A stretch of DNA of 64,000 nt, taken from assembly GCF_900114375.1 (NCBI RefSeq), contig NZ_FOSV01000002.1, positions 461,244 through 525,243 of the forward strand, given 5' to 3'. Position 1 is the first letter of the stretch. Each line of letters opens with the position of its first letter. The notes under the pieces are model-generated. The model was given only the letters and a program-made list of their open reading frames with translations, ran no database searches and was not told the DNA's origin. The position numbers were made by a program, and so were the translations under genes. Origin of the DNA: Methylorubrum salsuginis. Its GTDB lineage: Bacteria; Pseudomonadota; Alphaproteobacteria; Rhizobiales; Beijerinckiaceae. Positions 34,801 through 45,900 of the stretch are shown in pieces.

Positions 34801-35817
34801 TCACGACACCTTCACCACCAGCTTGCCGAAATTGGCGCCCTTCAGCATGCCGATGAAGGCGCCCGGAGCGTTCTCCAGACCCTCGACCACGTCCTCGCGC
34901 GCCTTGACCCGCCCGGCCTTCAGCCAGCCGCCGACATCGCGCAGGAATGCCTCGTGCAAATCCGCAAAATCCCAGACGATGAAGCCGCGCAGCGTCAGGC
35001 GCTTGGTCAGCACATTGCGCATCAGCAGGCCCGAGCGGTCGGGCCCCGGCGGCAACTCGCTCATGTTGTAGCCCGAGACGAGGCCGCAGACCGGCACGCG
35101 GGCGAAATCGTTGAGAAGTGGCAGCACCGCGTCGAACACCGCCCCGCCGACATTCTCGAAATAGACGTCGATGCCGTCGGGGCAGGCGCGGGCCAGGGCC
35201 TCGGAAAAGTCCGGGGCGCGGTGATCGACCGCCGCGTCGAAGCCGAGCGTCTCGGTCAGGTAGGCGCATTTCTCGGGCCCGCCCGCGATGCCGACGGCCC
35301 GCGCGCCTTTGATCCGGGCGATCTGGCCGACCATCGAGCCGACCGGGCCGGCGGCGGCGGCGACCACGACGGTCTCGCCGGATTGCGGGCGGCCGATCTC
35401 GAGAAGGCCGGCATAGGCCGTCATCCCCGGCATGCCGAGCGCCCCAAGGAAGGCGCTCGGCGGGCCGTCCGCCGGATCGAGCTTGTGCAGACCGCGTCCA
35501 TCGGAGACGAGGTAGTCCTGCCAGCCCGCCGGGCTCAGCACGAGATCGCCGACCGCGAAGGCCGGATTGTGCGAGGCCTCGACGGCGCTGACCGTCTGCC
35601 CGACCATCACCTCGCCGATCTCGACCGGCTTGGCGTAGGATTTGGCCGCGCTCATGCGCCCGCGCATGTAGGGATCGAGCGACAGGAAGCGGGTGCGCAG
35701 CAGAACCTCGCCGTCCCGCAGCGCGTTCACGCGGTTCTCTTCCAGGCGGAAATGCTCCGGCTTCGGCTCGCCATGCGGGCGCGCGGCCAGGACGATCCGG
35801 CGGTTGACGACGGTCAT
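34801..35817 (-). CDS. NADP-dependent medium-chain reductase (CurA/prostaglandin-reductase type)
   Basis: A 338-residue zinc-independent MDR protein: RFLSLDPYMRGRMSAAKSYA, GMPGMTAYAGLLEIG, then the NADP-binding VVVAAAAGPVGSMVGQIARIKGARAVGIAGG, HRAPDFSEAL, IDVYFENVGG and LLMRNVLTKRLTLRGF. Members reduce double bonds of enones. Start at the ATG at 35817 (MTVVNRRIVLA). A divergent DUF4174-like gene starts 77 bases away. Physiological substrate unknown. Confidence 0.9.
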   Translation of the reverse strand: MTVVNRRIVLAARPHGEPKPEHFRLEENRVNALRDGEVLLRTRFLSLDPYMRGRMSAAKSYAKPVEIGEVMVGQTVSAVEASHNPAFAVGDLVLSPAGWQDYLVSDGRGLHKLDPADGPPSAFLGALGMPGMTAYAGLLEIGRPQSGETVVVAAAAGPVGSMVGQIARIKGARAVGIAGGPEKCAYLTETLGFDAAVDHRAPDFSEALARACPDGIDVYFENVGGAVFDAVLPLLNDFARVPVCGLVSGYNMSELPPGPDRSGLLMRNVLTKRLTLRGFIVWDFADLHEAFLRDVGGWLKAGRVKAREDVVEGLENAPGAFIGMLKGANFGKLVVKVS

Positions 35818-35893
35818 GGGCGTCTCCGGGGTCAGAATGGAACTGGGCAGATGGGTCGGGCGTCGGTCCCGGCAATCGGATGGAAGTTGTACG

Positions 35894-36295
35894 ATGCGGG
35901 CGAAGGCTGTGATCGTCGCGCTGGCGATGCTGACGAGGGGAGACGCGGCGATGGCGGAGGGCCATCCGCTGGAGCCGTATGTCGGGACGGCGCGGGTTCT
36001 GGTTCTGGCGGCGCCGGACGGACGTGACGCCCGGCTCGTGGCCCAGCGACAGGCCCTGGCCTCGGCCCGCGCGGGCTCGGCCGAGCGCGACCTCGTCACC
36101 GTCGAGGCAGTGGGGAAGGCCGCGGAGGCGGTCGCGATCCGCAGGAAACTCGGGCTGCCCGCCGATGCCTTCCGGGCGGTGCTCGTCGGCAAGGATGGTG
36201 GAGTCAAGCTCACCGTGTCTGAGCCGATCCCGCCCCAGCGGCTCTTCTCCACCATCGACGCCATGCCGATGCGCCGCAACGAGATGCGGCGTTGA
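35894..36295 (+). CDS. Secreted DUF4174-like protein
   Basis: A 133-residue protein with a signal peptide (AVIVALAMLTRGDAAMA-EG) and a thioredoxin-like domain resembling DUF4174: ARVLVLAAPDGRDARLVAQRQAL, AFRAVLVGKDGGVKLTVSEPIPPQRLFSTIDAMPMRRNEMRR. That C-terminal phrase is characteristic. Start at the ATG at 35894, although its ribosome site is weak. It ends at a hairpin shared with the convergent Gly-rich gene. Confidence 0.75.
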   Translation: MRAKAVIVALAMLTRGDAAMAEGHPLEPYVGTARVLVLAAPDGRDARLVAQRQALASARAGSAERDLVTVEAVGKAAEAVAIRRKLGLPADAFRAVLVGKDGGVKLTVSEPIPPQRLFSTIDAMPMRRNEMRR

Positions 36296-36303
36296 AACGA
36301 GAA

Positions 36304-36343
36304 GGGGCCGCTGTGCCAGCGGCCCCTCTCCGATCGTTTTTTT
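36304..36343. terminator. Hairpin between convergent genes
   Basis: GGGGCCGCT, GTGCC, AGCGGCCCC with seven T at 36337-36343, ten bases past the stem. It lies between the stops of the DUF4174-like gene and the Gly/Tyr-rich gene. Confidence 0.6.
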
Positions 36344-36354
36344 GATTTCGGCGC

Positions 36355-36894
36355 TCAGTAGCAGCGCTCGACCCAGACCCGACGCGGCCCCCAGGGAGTC
36401 CAGCGGGTGCGCGGGACGGTGTAGCAGCCGCCGCCGTAATAGGGGTCGTAGCCGACGGTGGAGTAGCCGTAGGGGCTCCCGTAATATCCGCCGTATCCGC
36501 CGCCGTAATAGCCGGCACCGAGGACGGCGCCGGTCGCGAGGCCGAGGCCCAGCCCTAGGCCGAGACCGCCATAGCCGCGGCGATAGCCGTAACCACGGTA
36601 GCCGTAGCCGCCATAGCCGAAGCGGGCCCCGCGGTAGCCGCCGCCATAGCCGCCGTAGCCGAAGCGCGCCGCCCGGTAACCGCCGAAGCCACCGCCGAAG
36701 CGGTGCCCACCGAAGCCGCCGAAGCCGCCGCCGAAGCGGGGGCCGCCGAAGCCGCGACCGAAGCCGCCGCCGTGGAAGCCGCCGCCATGGAAACCGCCGC
36801 CATGGAAACCGCCGAAGCCGCGGGCGTCGGCGGTCGCCGGGATCATCGCCAGCGCGCCGGCCATGGCGGCCGATGCCAGAACAATCCGTTTCAT
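36355..36894 (-). CDS. Gly/Tyr-rich secreted protein
   Basis: A 179-residue protein with a signal peptide (LASAAMAGALAMIPATADA-RG) followed by low-complexity repeats FHGGGFHGGGFHGGGF, YGGYGGGYRG and similar, a short hydrophobic GLGLGLGLGLATGAVLGAGYY stretch, and a conserved end TPWGPRRVWVERCY with cysteines. Typical of abundant Methylobacterium surface or stress proteins. No enzymatic motif. Confidence 0.75.
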   Translation of the reverse strand: MKRIVLASAAMAGALAMIPATADARGFGGFHGGGFHGGGFHGGGFGRGFGGPRFGGGFGGFGGHRFGGGFGGYRAARFGYGGYGGGYRGARFGYGGYGYRGYGYRRGYGGLGLGLGLGLATGAVLGAGYYGGGYGGYYGSPYGYSTVGYDPYYGGGCYTVPRTRWTPWGPRRVWVERCY

Positions 36895-37246
36895 CGAACC
36901 ATCTCCAACAGAGGGAAGGGTAACTCCCCCGTGCGCTCAGAACGTGCGGCGCACGCGAAGGGTTCATGCGACCGGCGGTCTCAATCGCGTGAGGTGGGAT
37001 GAAAACCGCGCCTGGCTCGTGCAGCCGGCGTCGCCGGGGCGCGCTCCGACGCATGTCGGCGGTCGGGCCGGGCCCGGCGTCCGAGGTCGATACCGGCAAG
37101 CCGGGCAGGCCGGGCCATCGCGCGAAGGGCGGCTCACCCGGCTTGAATGCCGCCATGCTTTCGGGCGAGGAGGGGCCGGCCCGGACGAGCCTCGCCCCGG
37201 ATCATCCGTCCGCGAGGCCCGCCGATCGACAGGGACCGTGGAACCC
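36895..37246. other. Divergent intergenic region
   Basis: 352 bases between the Gly/Tyr-rich gene and the glycosidase-like gene. I see no gene with a plausible start and ribosome site. It should contain both promoters; none could be placed with confidence. Confidence 0.5.
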
Positions 37247-37999
37247 GTGACGCGCCTCGCCCTCCTCGCCGCCTGCCTCCTCCTGTCCGCCCCGCTCGTC
37301 GCCTCGGCCGAGCCGGCCCCGGCTGCCAGCAAGGGGCCGTGCCGGGCGGTACAGTCGGAGGGGCAGCCCTTCACGGTCTGTACCGTCGATCTGCGGCGCG
37401 AGCGGGTGCGGCTGTTCTGGCTCGGGCCGGACGGGCTACCCTATTCCTCCCTCGGCAGCCTCGCCGACCGCCAGGGCACCCGCCTCAGCTTCGCGATGAA
37501 TGCCGGCATGTACGACAAGGGGCAGGCGCCGGTCGGGCTCTATGTCGAGGAGGGGCGCGAGCTGAAGGGCGTTTCGACCGCCAACGGCCCGGGCAACTTC
37601 CATCTCAAGCCCAACGGCATCTTCTACGTGAAGGGCGACCGGGCCGGCGTGATGGACACCGCCCGCTACCTGAAGGCCAAGCCCCACCCCGATTTCGCGA
37701 CGCAATCCGGCCCGATGCTGGTGATCGAGGGCAAGATCCACCCCAAGATCTCCGAGGACGGACCCAGTCAGAAAATCCGCAACGGCGTCGGCGTGCGCGA
37801 CGACGGCCGCACGGCGATCTTCGCCATCTCCGAACAGCCGGTGACGTTCGGGGCCTTCGCCCGGCTGTTCAAGAACGAACTCGGCTGCCGCAACGCGCTG
37901 TTCCTCGACGGCAGCGTGTCGAGCCTCTACGCCCCCGGCCTTGGCCGCTCCGACCTCAGCCGCCCGCTCGGGCCGCTGGTCGGGGCGGTGGCGAAGTAG
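37247..37999 (+). CDS. Secreted phosphodiester glycosidase family protein
   Basis: A 250-residue protein with a signal peptide (LALLAACLLLSAPLVASA-EP) and the NAGPA/PF09992-type domain: SFAMNAGMYDKGQAPVGLYVEEG, PNGIFYVKGDRAGVMDT, SGPMLVIEGKIHP, NGVGVRDDGRTAIFAIS and NALFLDGSVSSLYAP. The GTG at 37247 is used, following CAGGGA; another GTG at 37238 would sit too close to it. Likely a periplasmic glycan-processing enzyme. Confidence 0.82.
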   Translation: MTRLALLAACLLLSAPLVASAEPAPAASKGPCRAVQSEGQPFTVCTVDLRRERVRLFWLGPDGLPYSSLGSLADRQGTRLSFAMNAGMYDKGQAPVGLYVEEGRELKGVSTANGPGNFHLKPNGIFYVKGDRAGVMDTARYLKAKPHPDFATQSGPMLVIEGKIHPKISEDGPSQKIRNGVGVRDDGRTAIFAISEQPVTFGAFARLFKNELGCRNALFLDGSVSSLYAPGLGRSDLSRPLGPLVGAVAK

Positions 38000-38069
38000 G
38001 GGGTGGCCCCTCGCCCTGCGGCTGAGGAAGGAAGAGAGTCGGCCGGAGCCGTGATCGCCGGGACGCCGG

Positions 38070-39125
38070 TCACTCCTTCGGTGGGTCGGCCAAGCCGGTG
38101 AGAACGCCTCGCTCCAGAAGCGTTTCGACCGCAACGTAATAGACGGATTGGGGACCGCGCCGGTTGCTCTCGGCGACGATGTCAGACGGGATGCCCCGGC
38201 GGAGCAGGTAGGCGTCCGCCTGATCCTCGTTGAGATAAAGATCCAGATCGAAGCCGAGCACGATGAACCGCTCGGCCTCGGCCCGCACATTCGAACTGGC
38301 GTGGAAGCCGAGGAAATTGCCCTCGGAGGCGAGGCGGTTCGTGCCGCCCATGAGCACGAGGATGCAGGCGCTGTCGCAATCCATGCCGGCGACGACAGTC
38401 GCGCCGGGACGCGCCTCGATGGCTCGGGCCACCTGCAACGCTTCATCGACGAGACCGCCGGTGCTGTCGATCTCGATCCAGACCGGGTCGGCGACCTTGT
38501 CGAGCGCCGCCTGGACCGCCTGGGCGAATCCGTAGCCGATACCGCCGCTCACCACGATCCGGTTCGTGTCCGGGACGACCTCGACGGTGTAGCGCGCCCG
38601 TGCGGTCTCGATCAGCGATTGCGGTGTGGTCGTCACGTCGATGAGCGAGCCGTACGCCATGATTCCCCCGACGATGCCGGCGCAGGTCGCGGCCATCCGT
38701 AGGCCTGCCGCGAGCCGCCGTCGCCGCAGGCGGGCCGCCGAGCGCCGCGCGACCCGCACGAGGGCGACGCTGACGAGCGTCAGGGCCAGCGCGGGACCGA
38801 TCCAGAGGAAGCGCAGGCCCCAGAGCGAGGGCGGATTCTTCGGGTCGAACAGATCGCCCGTTCCGATGAAGACGACGCTGCCGACCACCGCTGCATAGGC
38901 GAGGGCCGCGGCGGCGAGAGCGAGGACCGGCGGAGGCAGGGACGGGGCGCCGTCGAGGAGCGGCGTCCGATCGAGGGGCGTCCACTGGCCGCTGACCGGC
39001 GACCAGACCGGGTCGGAGCATAGGATTCGGCCGCGCTCGATCAGGGCGCAGATCTCGTCGACATCGTAGGGGCCCTTCGGCTGCCCGTCGGGGCCGATCC
39101 GCCACCAGGGGCCGTCCGTCGTCAC
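38070..39125 (-). CDS. GYF-domain membrane protein with ClpP-like periplasmic domain
   Basis: A 351-residue protein. Residues about 4-52 form a GYF_2 domain (WWRIGPDGQPKGPYDVDEICALIERGRI). Then come three or so membrane helices (LALAAAALAYAAVVGSVVFIG; LWIGPALALTLVSVALVRV; AATCAGIVGGIMAYGSLI) and a ClpP-fold region: IVVSGGIGYGFAQAVQAAL, WIEIDSTGGLVDEALQVARAIE, and GMDCDSACILVLMGG, where the Ser resembles a protease nucleophile. It starts GTG at 39125, overlapping the RDD gene stop by four bases, so the two are coupled. A protein-quality role at the membrane is inferred. Confidence 0.75.
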   Translation of the reverse strand: MTTDGPWWRIGPDGQPKGPYDVDEICALIERGRILCSDPVWSPVSGQWTPLDRTPLLDGAPSLPPPVLALAAAALAYAAVVGSVVFIGTGDLFDPKNPPSLWGLRFLWIGPALALTLVSVALVRVARRSAARLRRRRLAAGLRMAATCAGIVGGIMAYGSLIDVTTTPQSLIETARARYTVEVVPDTNRIVVSGGIGYGFAQAVQAALDKVADPVWIEIDSTGGLVDEALQVARAIEARPGATVVAGMDCDSACILVLMGGTNRLASEGNFLGFHASSNVRAEAERFIVLGFDLDLYLNEDQADAYLLRRGIPSDIVAESNRRGPQSVYYVAVETLLERGVLTGLADPPKE

Positions 39126-39862
39126 CACGGCAGAAAGGCCAACGTGCCGGTCAGGGTGAGGAGGAGAAGGATCAGGAGCCACGCCGTCATTCCCCACGTC
39201 ACCGGCCGGTGGTGGACCGTCAGCCCGTTCGCTGCGTCCCACGGCGTGCGGCCCTCTCGCTTCAGCTGCCGATAGGCGGCCGCATTGGCCGCAAGGCCGA
39301 GGAGCAGCAGGCCGAAGGCTTGCCCGCGTGCGGCGACCGACCATTCCCGCCGCAGCATCGTCCGGAAGTTCGGCCGGCGCCCGTCCTGCCGCAGGCGGAT
39401 GCCGAACAAGGCCTTGCCGGGCGTCGATCCGCATCGGGCCACGGCGAGGGCGCAGAGCGGGATCGCCATGACGGTCTCCACGATCGCGGAGACGGCGAGG
39501 CCGAGCTTCGTGTCGAGGAAGCGCAGGGCCGCTCCACCCTCGTCGGGCCGGAAGAGGGCGAAGGTTCCGATCAGGAGGGTCAGCAGCAGGTTGCCGATCA
39601 GCCCCGAATCGACCATGCGGGCGGCGAAGCGTCGCCACGGATGCGGCGCGGTATCGCGCCAATCGAGCCGGGCCGGGAGGCTGGTGGGCGCGGGCGGAGC
39701 CAGGAACAGCAGGGGATGGGCGTCGCCGGCCCGGACCGCCTCCGGCCCGTCGAGCCGGGTTTCGGGCGTGATCTCGCCGTGGCGTACCGCACGAGCGACG
39801 GAGGCGCGGGCCAGAGAGCGGACGTCTCGTTCGTCCGTTTTAAGCTCGACCGTGCCCGTCAC
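39122..39862 (-). CDS. RDD-family membrane protein
   Basis: About 246 residues. An N-terminal soluble part (VELKTDERDVRSLARASVARAVRHGEITPETRL) resembles a GYF-like or DUF4339-like module. It is followed by an RDD domain with three helices: WRRFAARMVDSGLIGNLLLTLLIGTFALF, LGLAVSAIVETVMAIPLCALAVA, then GSTPGKALFGIRLRQ, and a last pair ending LLILLLLTLTGTLAFLPW. Start uncertain: the GTG at 39862 is preferred, since the 41 residues added by the ATG at 39985 look non-coding. Coupled to the GYF/ClpP-like gene. Confidence 0.7.
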   Translation of the reverse strand: MTGTVELKTDERDVRSLARASVARAVRHGEITPETRLDGPEAVRAGDAHPLLFLAPPAPTSLPARLDWRDTAPHPWRRFAARMVDSGLIGNLLLTLLIGTFALFRPDEGGAALRFLDTKLGLAVSAIVETVMAIPLCALAVARCGSTPGKALFGIRLRQDGRRPNFRTMLRREWSVAARGQAFGLLLLGLAANAAAYRQLKREGRTPWDAANGLTVHHRPVTWGMTAWLLILLLLTLTGTLAFLPW

Positions 39863-40033
39863 GGCGTGACCGAACCGGTCCTCGATGCGGCTGCGACTCT
39901 GGCGCGATCCATGGGCTTGCGATTCGCCTTGCGGTGATGATCGGGCAAGGTATCGAAACGTAGCCGTACGGCAAGACACGCGCATCGATCTGGCGTGGAT
40001 CGCCCACGCCCGACCGATGCGCGGATGCCGGGC

Positions 40034-42367
<2,334 letters not shown>

Positions 42368-42430
42368 GACGCCGTCCTCTCCCGCTCGTGCCGCGCCGCT
42401 CGCTCTTTCGCTTCCGCGGAGGGCGCATCG

Positions 42431-43069
42431 TTGAGGCATCTGTTGCAACGGCTGAGGCGGGGGCGCAACCCGCACAACGAGACCCGGCTGCATCTCGCGG
42501 GCTTGGCGCGGCGCTGGAATTTCTCAATCGGCGCATACTCTTACGGTCGCCCGAAGGTGCGCTTCCCCGAATCCGGCCGGCGGCTGACGATCGGCCGCTA
42601 TTGTTCCATCGCCGACAAGGTCGAAATCCTGCTCGGCGGCAATCACCGGCTCGACTGGGTCTCGACCTATCCCTTCGCGGCGATGCCGGGGTTGTGGCCG
42701 GGCGCCGACGCATCGCAGGATTATCAAGCCTCCCGCGGCGATGTCGTGATCGGGCACGATGTCTGGCTCGGCTCGGGCTGCCTGATCCTGTCGGGCGTCA
42801 CGGTCGGCCACGGCGCCGTGGTGGCGGCCCATGCCGTCGTCACCCGCGACGTGCCGCCCTACGCGGTGGTCGCCGGCAACCCGGTCAAAATCGTGCGGCG
42901 GCGCTTCGACGAGGCGACGGTGGCCGCGCTGGTCGAGACGGCGTGGTGGGAGTTTCCGCACGCGACGGTGACGCGGTGGGTGCCGCTTCTCCAAAGCGGG
43001 CGGGTGGAGGAGCTGATCGCGGCGGTGCGGGCGGAGCGGGCCGTTGCGACGCCGCCGCGATTGCCGTAA
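42431..43069 (+). CDS. CatB-like left-handed beta-helix acetyltransferase
   Basis: A 212-residue acyltransferase of the hexapeptide-repeat class: [50 protein letters not shown], then [56 protein letters not shown]. This pattern is that of xenobiotic/streptogramin acetyltransferases and sugar O-acetyltransferases. A TTG at 42431 with GGAGGG seven bases upstream decides the start; no ATG or GTG fits. Substrate unknown. Confidence 0.85.
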   Translation: MRHLLQRLRRGRNPHNETRLHLAGLARRWNFSIGAYSYGRPKVRFPESGRRLTIGRYCSIADKVEILLGGNHRLDWVSTYPFAAMPGLWPGADASQDYQASRGDVVIGHDVWLGSGCLILSGVTVGHGAVVAAHAVVTRDVPPYAVVAGNPVKIVRRRFDEATVAALVETAWWEFPHATVTRWVPLLQSGRVEELIAAVRAERAVATPPRLP

Positions 43070-43105
43070 CCGGCCCGCATCCCTTCACAAACGAAGCCGC
43101 CGCCG

Positions 43106-43354
43106 ATGTCCGACCAGCTTCCCGACCGCCTCTCGGTCAACCCGAACAGCCCGTTCTACGACGAGGCGGTGCTCGCCCGCGGCGTCGGCGTCCGCTTCAA
43201 GGGCGTCGAAAAGAACAATGTCGAGGAATACTGCGTCAGCGAGGGCTGGGTGCGGCTCTCGGCCGGCAAGACCCTCGACCGGGCCGGCAATCCGATGACG
43301 GTGAAGCTGAAGGGCCCGGTCGAGCCGTATTTTCGCGAGGCTCCCGAGGCCTGA
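43106..43354 (+). CDS. DUF3297-like small protein
   Basis: An 82-residue soluble protein: MSDQLPDRLSVNPNSPFYDE, AVLARGVGVRFKGVEKNNVEEYC, EGWVRLSAGKTLDRAGNPMTVKLKGPVEPYF. It matches the short glutathione-peroxidase-like DUF3297 family of unknown function. It starts 36 bases after the acetyltransferase and ends at a bidirectional terminator. Confidence 0.8.
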   Translation: MSDQLPDRLSVNPNSPFYDEAVLARGVGVRFKGVEKNNVEEYCVSEGWVRLSAGKTLDRAGNPMTVKLKGPVEPYFREAPEA

Positions 43355-43375
43355 GCGGCCTCCGCATGGGACACG

Positions 43376-43412
43376 AAAAAGGCCGGCGTCCCGAGACGCC
43401 GGCCTTTTCTTT
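43376..43412. terminator. Bidirectional terminator
   Basis: AAAAAGGCCGGCGTC, CCGA, GACGCCGGCCTTTTCTTT. A ten-base perfect stem with A and T runs on both sides, between the DUF3297-like gene and the convergent small gene. Confidence 0.85.
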
Positions 43413-43436
43413 CGGACCTGCAAGACCCCGAAGAAG

Positions 43437-43718
43437 TCAGTTCCGGGCGGCCATCATGTCGTGGGACAGGACGGTGAGCTTGCCGATGAGGCTCGCCACG
43501 TCGCCGTGGGCGCAGGACCATTGCGTGCCGATGGCGCCGCCGTCGTGGGAGACCGAGACCACCGCGACCGAGCGCAGCTTGCCCTCGCGGGCGAGCTTGA
43601 GCTGGTCCTGCAGCACCTCGATGATCGAGGCGACGTTCTCGTCGGCGACCGCCTCGGTGGCGGCGGCCGGGAAGGCGACCACGTTGGCGTCGGTGAGGGC
43701 GCGTTCGATCTTGGACAT
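43437..43718 (-). CDS. Small protein, unknown function
   Basis: A 93-residue protein: MSKIERALTDANVVAFPAAA, ASIIEVLQDQLKLAREGKLRSVAVVSVSHDGGAIGTQWSCAHGDVASLIGKLTVLSHDM. An alpha/beta fold with a central hydrophobic strand. It starts immediately after the stop of the upstream small gene (TGA then ATG). No family recognised. Confidence 0.7.
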   Translation of the reverse strand: MSKIERALTDANVVAFPAAATEAVADENVASIIEVLQDQLKLAREGKLRSVAVVSVSHDGGAIGTQWSCAHGDVASLIGKLTVLSHDMMAARN

Positions 43719-43955
43719 TCAGGCGACTCGACGAGGCTTGAGGGCGGAGCGGCCGAGGGGGCCGGCATGGAGGTGGTCCACGAGGCGGGCGAGACGGTCG
43801 GGCAGGGCGCCGTCGCGCTCGACCGAAAGGCGCTTGCCGATGGCGTAGGCGACCCCCCGGGTGACCCGGGCGACCGAGAGGTCGGCCTCGCGGGTCGGGG
43901 AGGGAAATCTGTCCGGCTTGTCGGGATCGACCATCGCTTCCTCGCTGACGGACAT
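43719..43955 (-). CDS. Small basic protein, unknown function
   Basis: About 78 residues from the ATG at 43955: MSVSEEAMVDPDKPDRFPSP, then TREADLSVARVTRGVAYAIGKRLSVERDGALPDRLARLVDHL and a basic end. A later ATG at 43934 is possible. Its stop is immediately followed by the start of the next gene, so they are probably expressed together. Unknown function. Confidence 0.55.
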   Translation of the reverse strand: MSVSEEAMVDPDKPDRFPSPTREADLSVARVTRGVAYAIGKRLSVERDGALPDRLARLVDHLHAGPLGRSALKPRRVA

Positions 43956-44076
43956 GGCGTGGAGCGAATTTGCGCGTCGCAACGCGTCATGAAAATGGCA
44001 AGCGACCGGTCTGGCTTGCGCATTTCCCTGGCTGTGGCGCGGGAGTGACACCTTTGGGGACCTCCCGCGCCCCGCC

Positions 44077-44451
44077 TCAGCGCGGATCGCGCCAGCCCGA
44101 GGCGGCGGGGGCGGCGACAGGGGCTGCGACCGGCGCGGTGCTGCCGGTGCGGATCGGCTCGACCGAGGCGGGGGGCTCGGCCATCGCCGACCGGCGCGGG
44201 GCCGGGGCGCGCAGGCGGGCCTGACGATGGCGCGCGGCGCGGACCCGGCGGGCGGAGCGGGGGCGGGCCCCGCTGTTCGAGCCGATGACGCCGCCGGCCA
44301 CCGCGCCGACCACGGCGCCGATCGGCCCGGCCACCAGCGCGCCCGCGACGGCGCCTGCGCCGACGCCCACCGCGGTGCGGCTCTCGGCCCGCGCGGGCGC
44401 GGAGACCGACAGGCCGGCGATCACGGCGAGGCCGAGACAGGTCATTCGCAT
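44077..44451 (-). CDS. Exported glycine-zipper protein
   Basis: A 124-residue protein with a signal peptide (LGLAVIAGLSVSAPARA-ES) and a glycine-zipper stretch AVGVGAGAVAGALVAGPIGAVVGAVAGGVIGS that could insert in a membrane, then Arg/Pro-rich tail. Such small proteins occur often in Methylobacterium. Function unknown. Confidence 0.68.
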   Translation of the reverse strand: MRMTCLGLAVIAGLSVSAPARAESRTAVGVGAGAVAGALVAGPIGAVVGAVAGGVIGSNSGARPRSARRVRAARHRQARLRAPAPRRSAMAEPPASVEPIRTGSTAPVAAPVAAPAASGWRDPR

Positions 44452-44569
44452 CAGGTTCGTCCCCTCGATGAAGTATGGGGACGCCTGTGACGGTCGATCT
44501 TGACGAAAGGGTGACCCCAGGTCTCCCGCGGCAACTTCAGGAAGCCTGAAGAGTCGCGCTTGTTCTTGG

Positions 44570-45775
44570 CTATACCGGCGCTTGCGCGGCTTTCAGCGGT
44601 CGGCGCAGGGCGAGCACCGGCGGCACGGTGGCGAGTGCGGTCGCCGCCGCCATCAGGAGCCCCGCGGTTTCGCCCGCGCGGTCGGCGAAGGCACCGTAGG
44701 CGATGGGGGCGAGCCCGCCTGCGCCGATCACCGCGGTGTAGAACAGGGCGAACGCCCGGCCGGTGTCGCCGTGCGGCGCGAGGTCCGGCACCGTCCCGTA
44801 GAGCACCGAGGAGGTGCCGTTGAGCGCGATCCCGAGGAGCGGCAGCAGCATCAGCGTCGGCCCGAGCGGCAGCGGCAGCAGGGCGGCGGCGAGGAGGGCG
44901 GTGACGAGTTCGGTCGCGATCACGCAGCGCACCACGCCGACCCGCTCGCCGAGCCAGCCGCATACCGCCTTGCCGAAGGCGCCGCCCGCGAAGACGAGCG
45001 CCAGCGCGAGGCCGGTGGCGGCACCGGTGCCGCCCTTGGCTTCCAGCAAGAACGGCAGGAACAGCAGCGTGCCCATCCGGGTCGCGGTGTCGAGCGCGCC
45101 GACCGCCATCAGCAGCGTAAAATTCTTTCGGGATTGGCCCGTGTCGCGGCCCGCAGCGCGTGACGGCGCTGGGGGCAGGGGGCGGCGCGGCAGCACGGCG
45201 ACGAGGGCGACCGCCGCCGCGAGCCCGGCGAGGGCCATCAGCCCGGCGACCGGCCGCCAAGCCAGAACCCCGAGCATGAGGGCGACCGCGACCGGAAACG
45301 TCGCCTTCCCGATGTCACCCGCGAAATTGTAGAGGCCGAGCGGCCCCCGCGCGGCGCGCCCGTAGGCGTCCGAGACCAGCAGCGAGGCCCGCGGATGCTG
45401 GATGCTCGATCCGATCCCGGCCAGCACGAGGCCGGCGCAGAGCCCGAACAGCCCGCCGCTCAGGCCCATCACGACGAAGCCCATTGCGGCGACCACCGTC
45501 GAGAGACCGAGCGCCGCGCGGATCGAGAGGCGTCCGGCCAGCCGGTCGGCGGGGATCTGCAGCCCGCCCATGGTGCCATAATAGAGGCTGCGGAGCGCCG
45601 CCACCCCGGCATAGGACAGCCCGAACTCCGCCTGCCAGACCGGCAGCAGCACGTAGAGCAGATCGGTGTAGCCGTCGTGCAAGGCGTGGGCGAGGCAGGC
45701 TCCGCCGAGGCTGCGCCGCTGGGTGGCGGTGCGGTCGTCGCAGGGGGGGGCGGTGAGCGGCAGGGCTCGGCTCAC
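44570..45775 (-). CDS. Major facilitator superfamily transporter
   Basis: A 401-residue protein with about 12 membrane helices, beginning LGGACLAHALHDGYTDLLYVLLPVWQAEFGLSYAGVAALRSLYYGTMGGLQIPADRLAGRLSIRAALG, the HDG and ADR-type loop region being typical of the fosmidomycin-resistance (Fsr) branch. GTG at 45775 preferred, with GAGAAG upstream. It diverges from a LysR gene 125 bases away, which may regulate it. Substrate unknown, probably drug or metabolite efflux. Confidence 0.85.
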   Translation of the reverse strand: MSRALPLTAPPCDDRTATQRRSLGGACLAHALHDGYTDLLYVLLPVWQAEFGLSYAGVAALRSLYYGTMGGLQIPADRLAGRLSIRAALGLSTVVAAMGFVVMGLSGGLFGLCAGLVLAGIGSSIQHPRASLLVSDAYGRAARGPLGLYNFAGDIGKATFPVAVALMLGVLAWRPVAGLMALAGLAAAVALVAVLPRRPLPPAPSRAAGRDTGQSRKNFTLLMAVGALDTATRMGTLLFLPFLLEAKGGTGAATGLALALVFAGGAFGKAVCGWLGERVGVVRCVIATELVTALLAAALLPLPLGPTLMLLPLLGIALNGTSSVLYGTVPDLAPHGDTGRAFALFYTAVIGAGGLAPIAYGAFADRAGETAGLLMAAATALATVPPVLALRRPLKAAQAPV

Positions 45776-45900
45776 GGGGCTTCTCCGACACGATTGGCGC
45801 GACCGGAAGCGGATCGATCCGGTCGGTTTCGCTTCTAGACCCGTGAGCTTTCCGCGATCAGCCCCCTCCATCTCACGCATACCGTGCTAAAACCTCACGC

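Noticed and set aside
36355..36894. A CRISPR-like or tandem repeat array
   Set aside because: The repeats code for Gly/Phe/Tyr runs after a signal peptide; there are no spacer-like units. No CRISPR array was found anywhere in the window.
34766..37156. An open frame of almost 800 codons on the minus strand
   Set aside because: It crosses the reductase and the Gly/Tyr-rich gene in a different frame and has no family signal.
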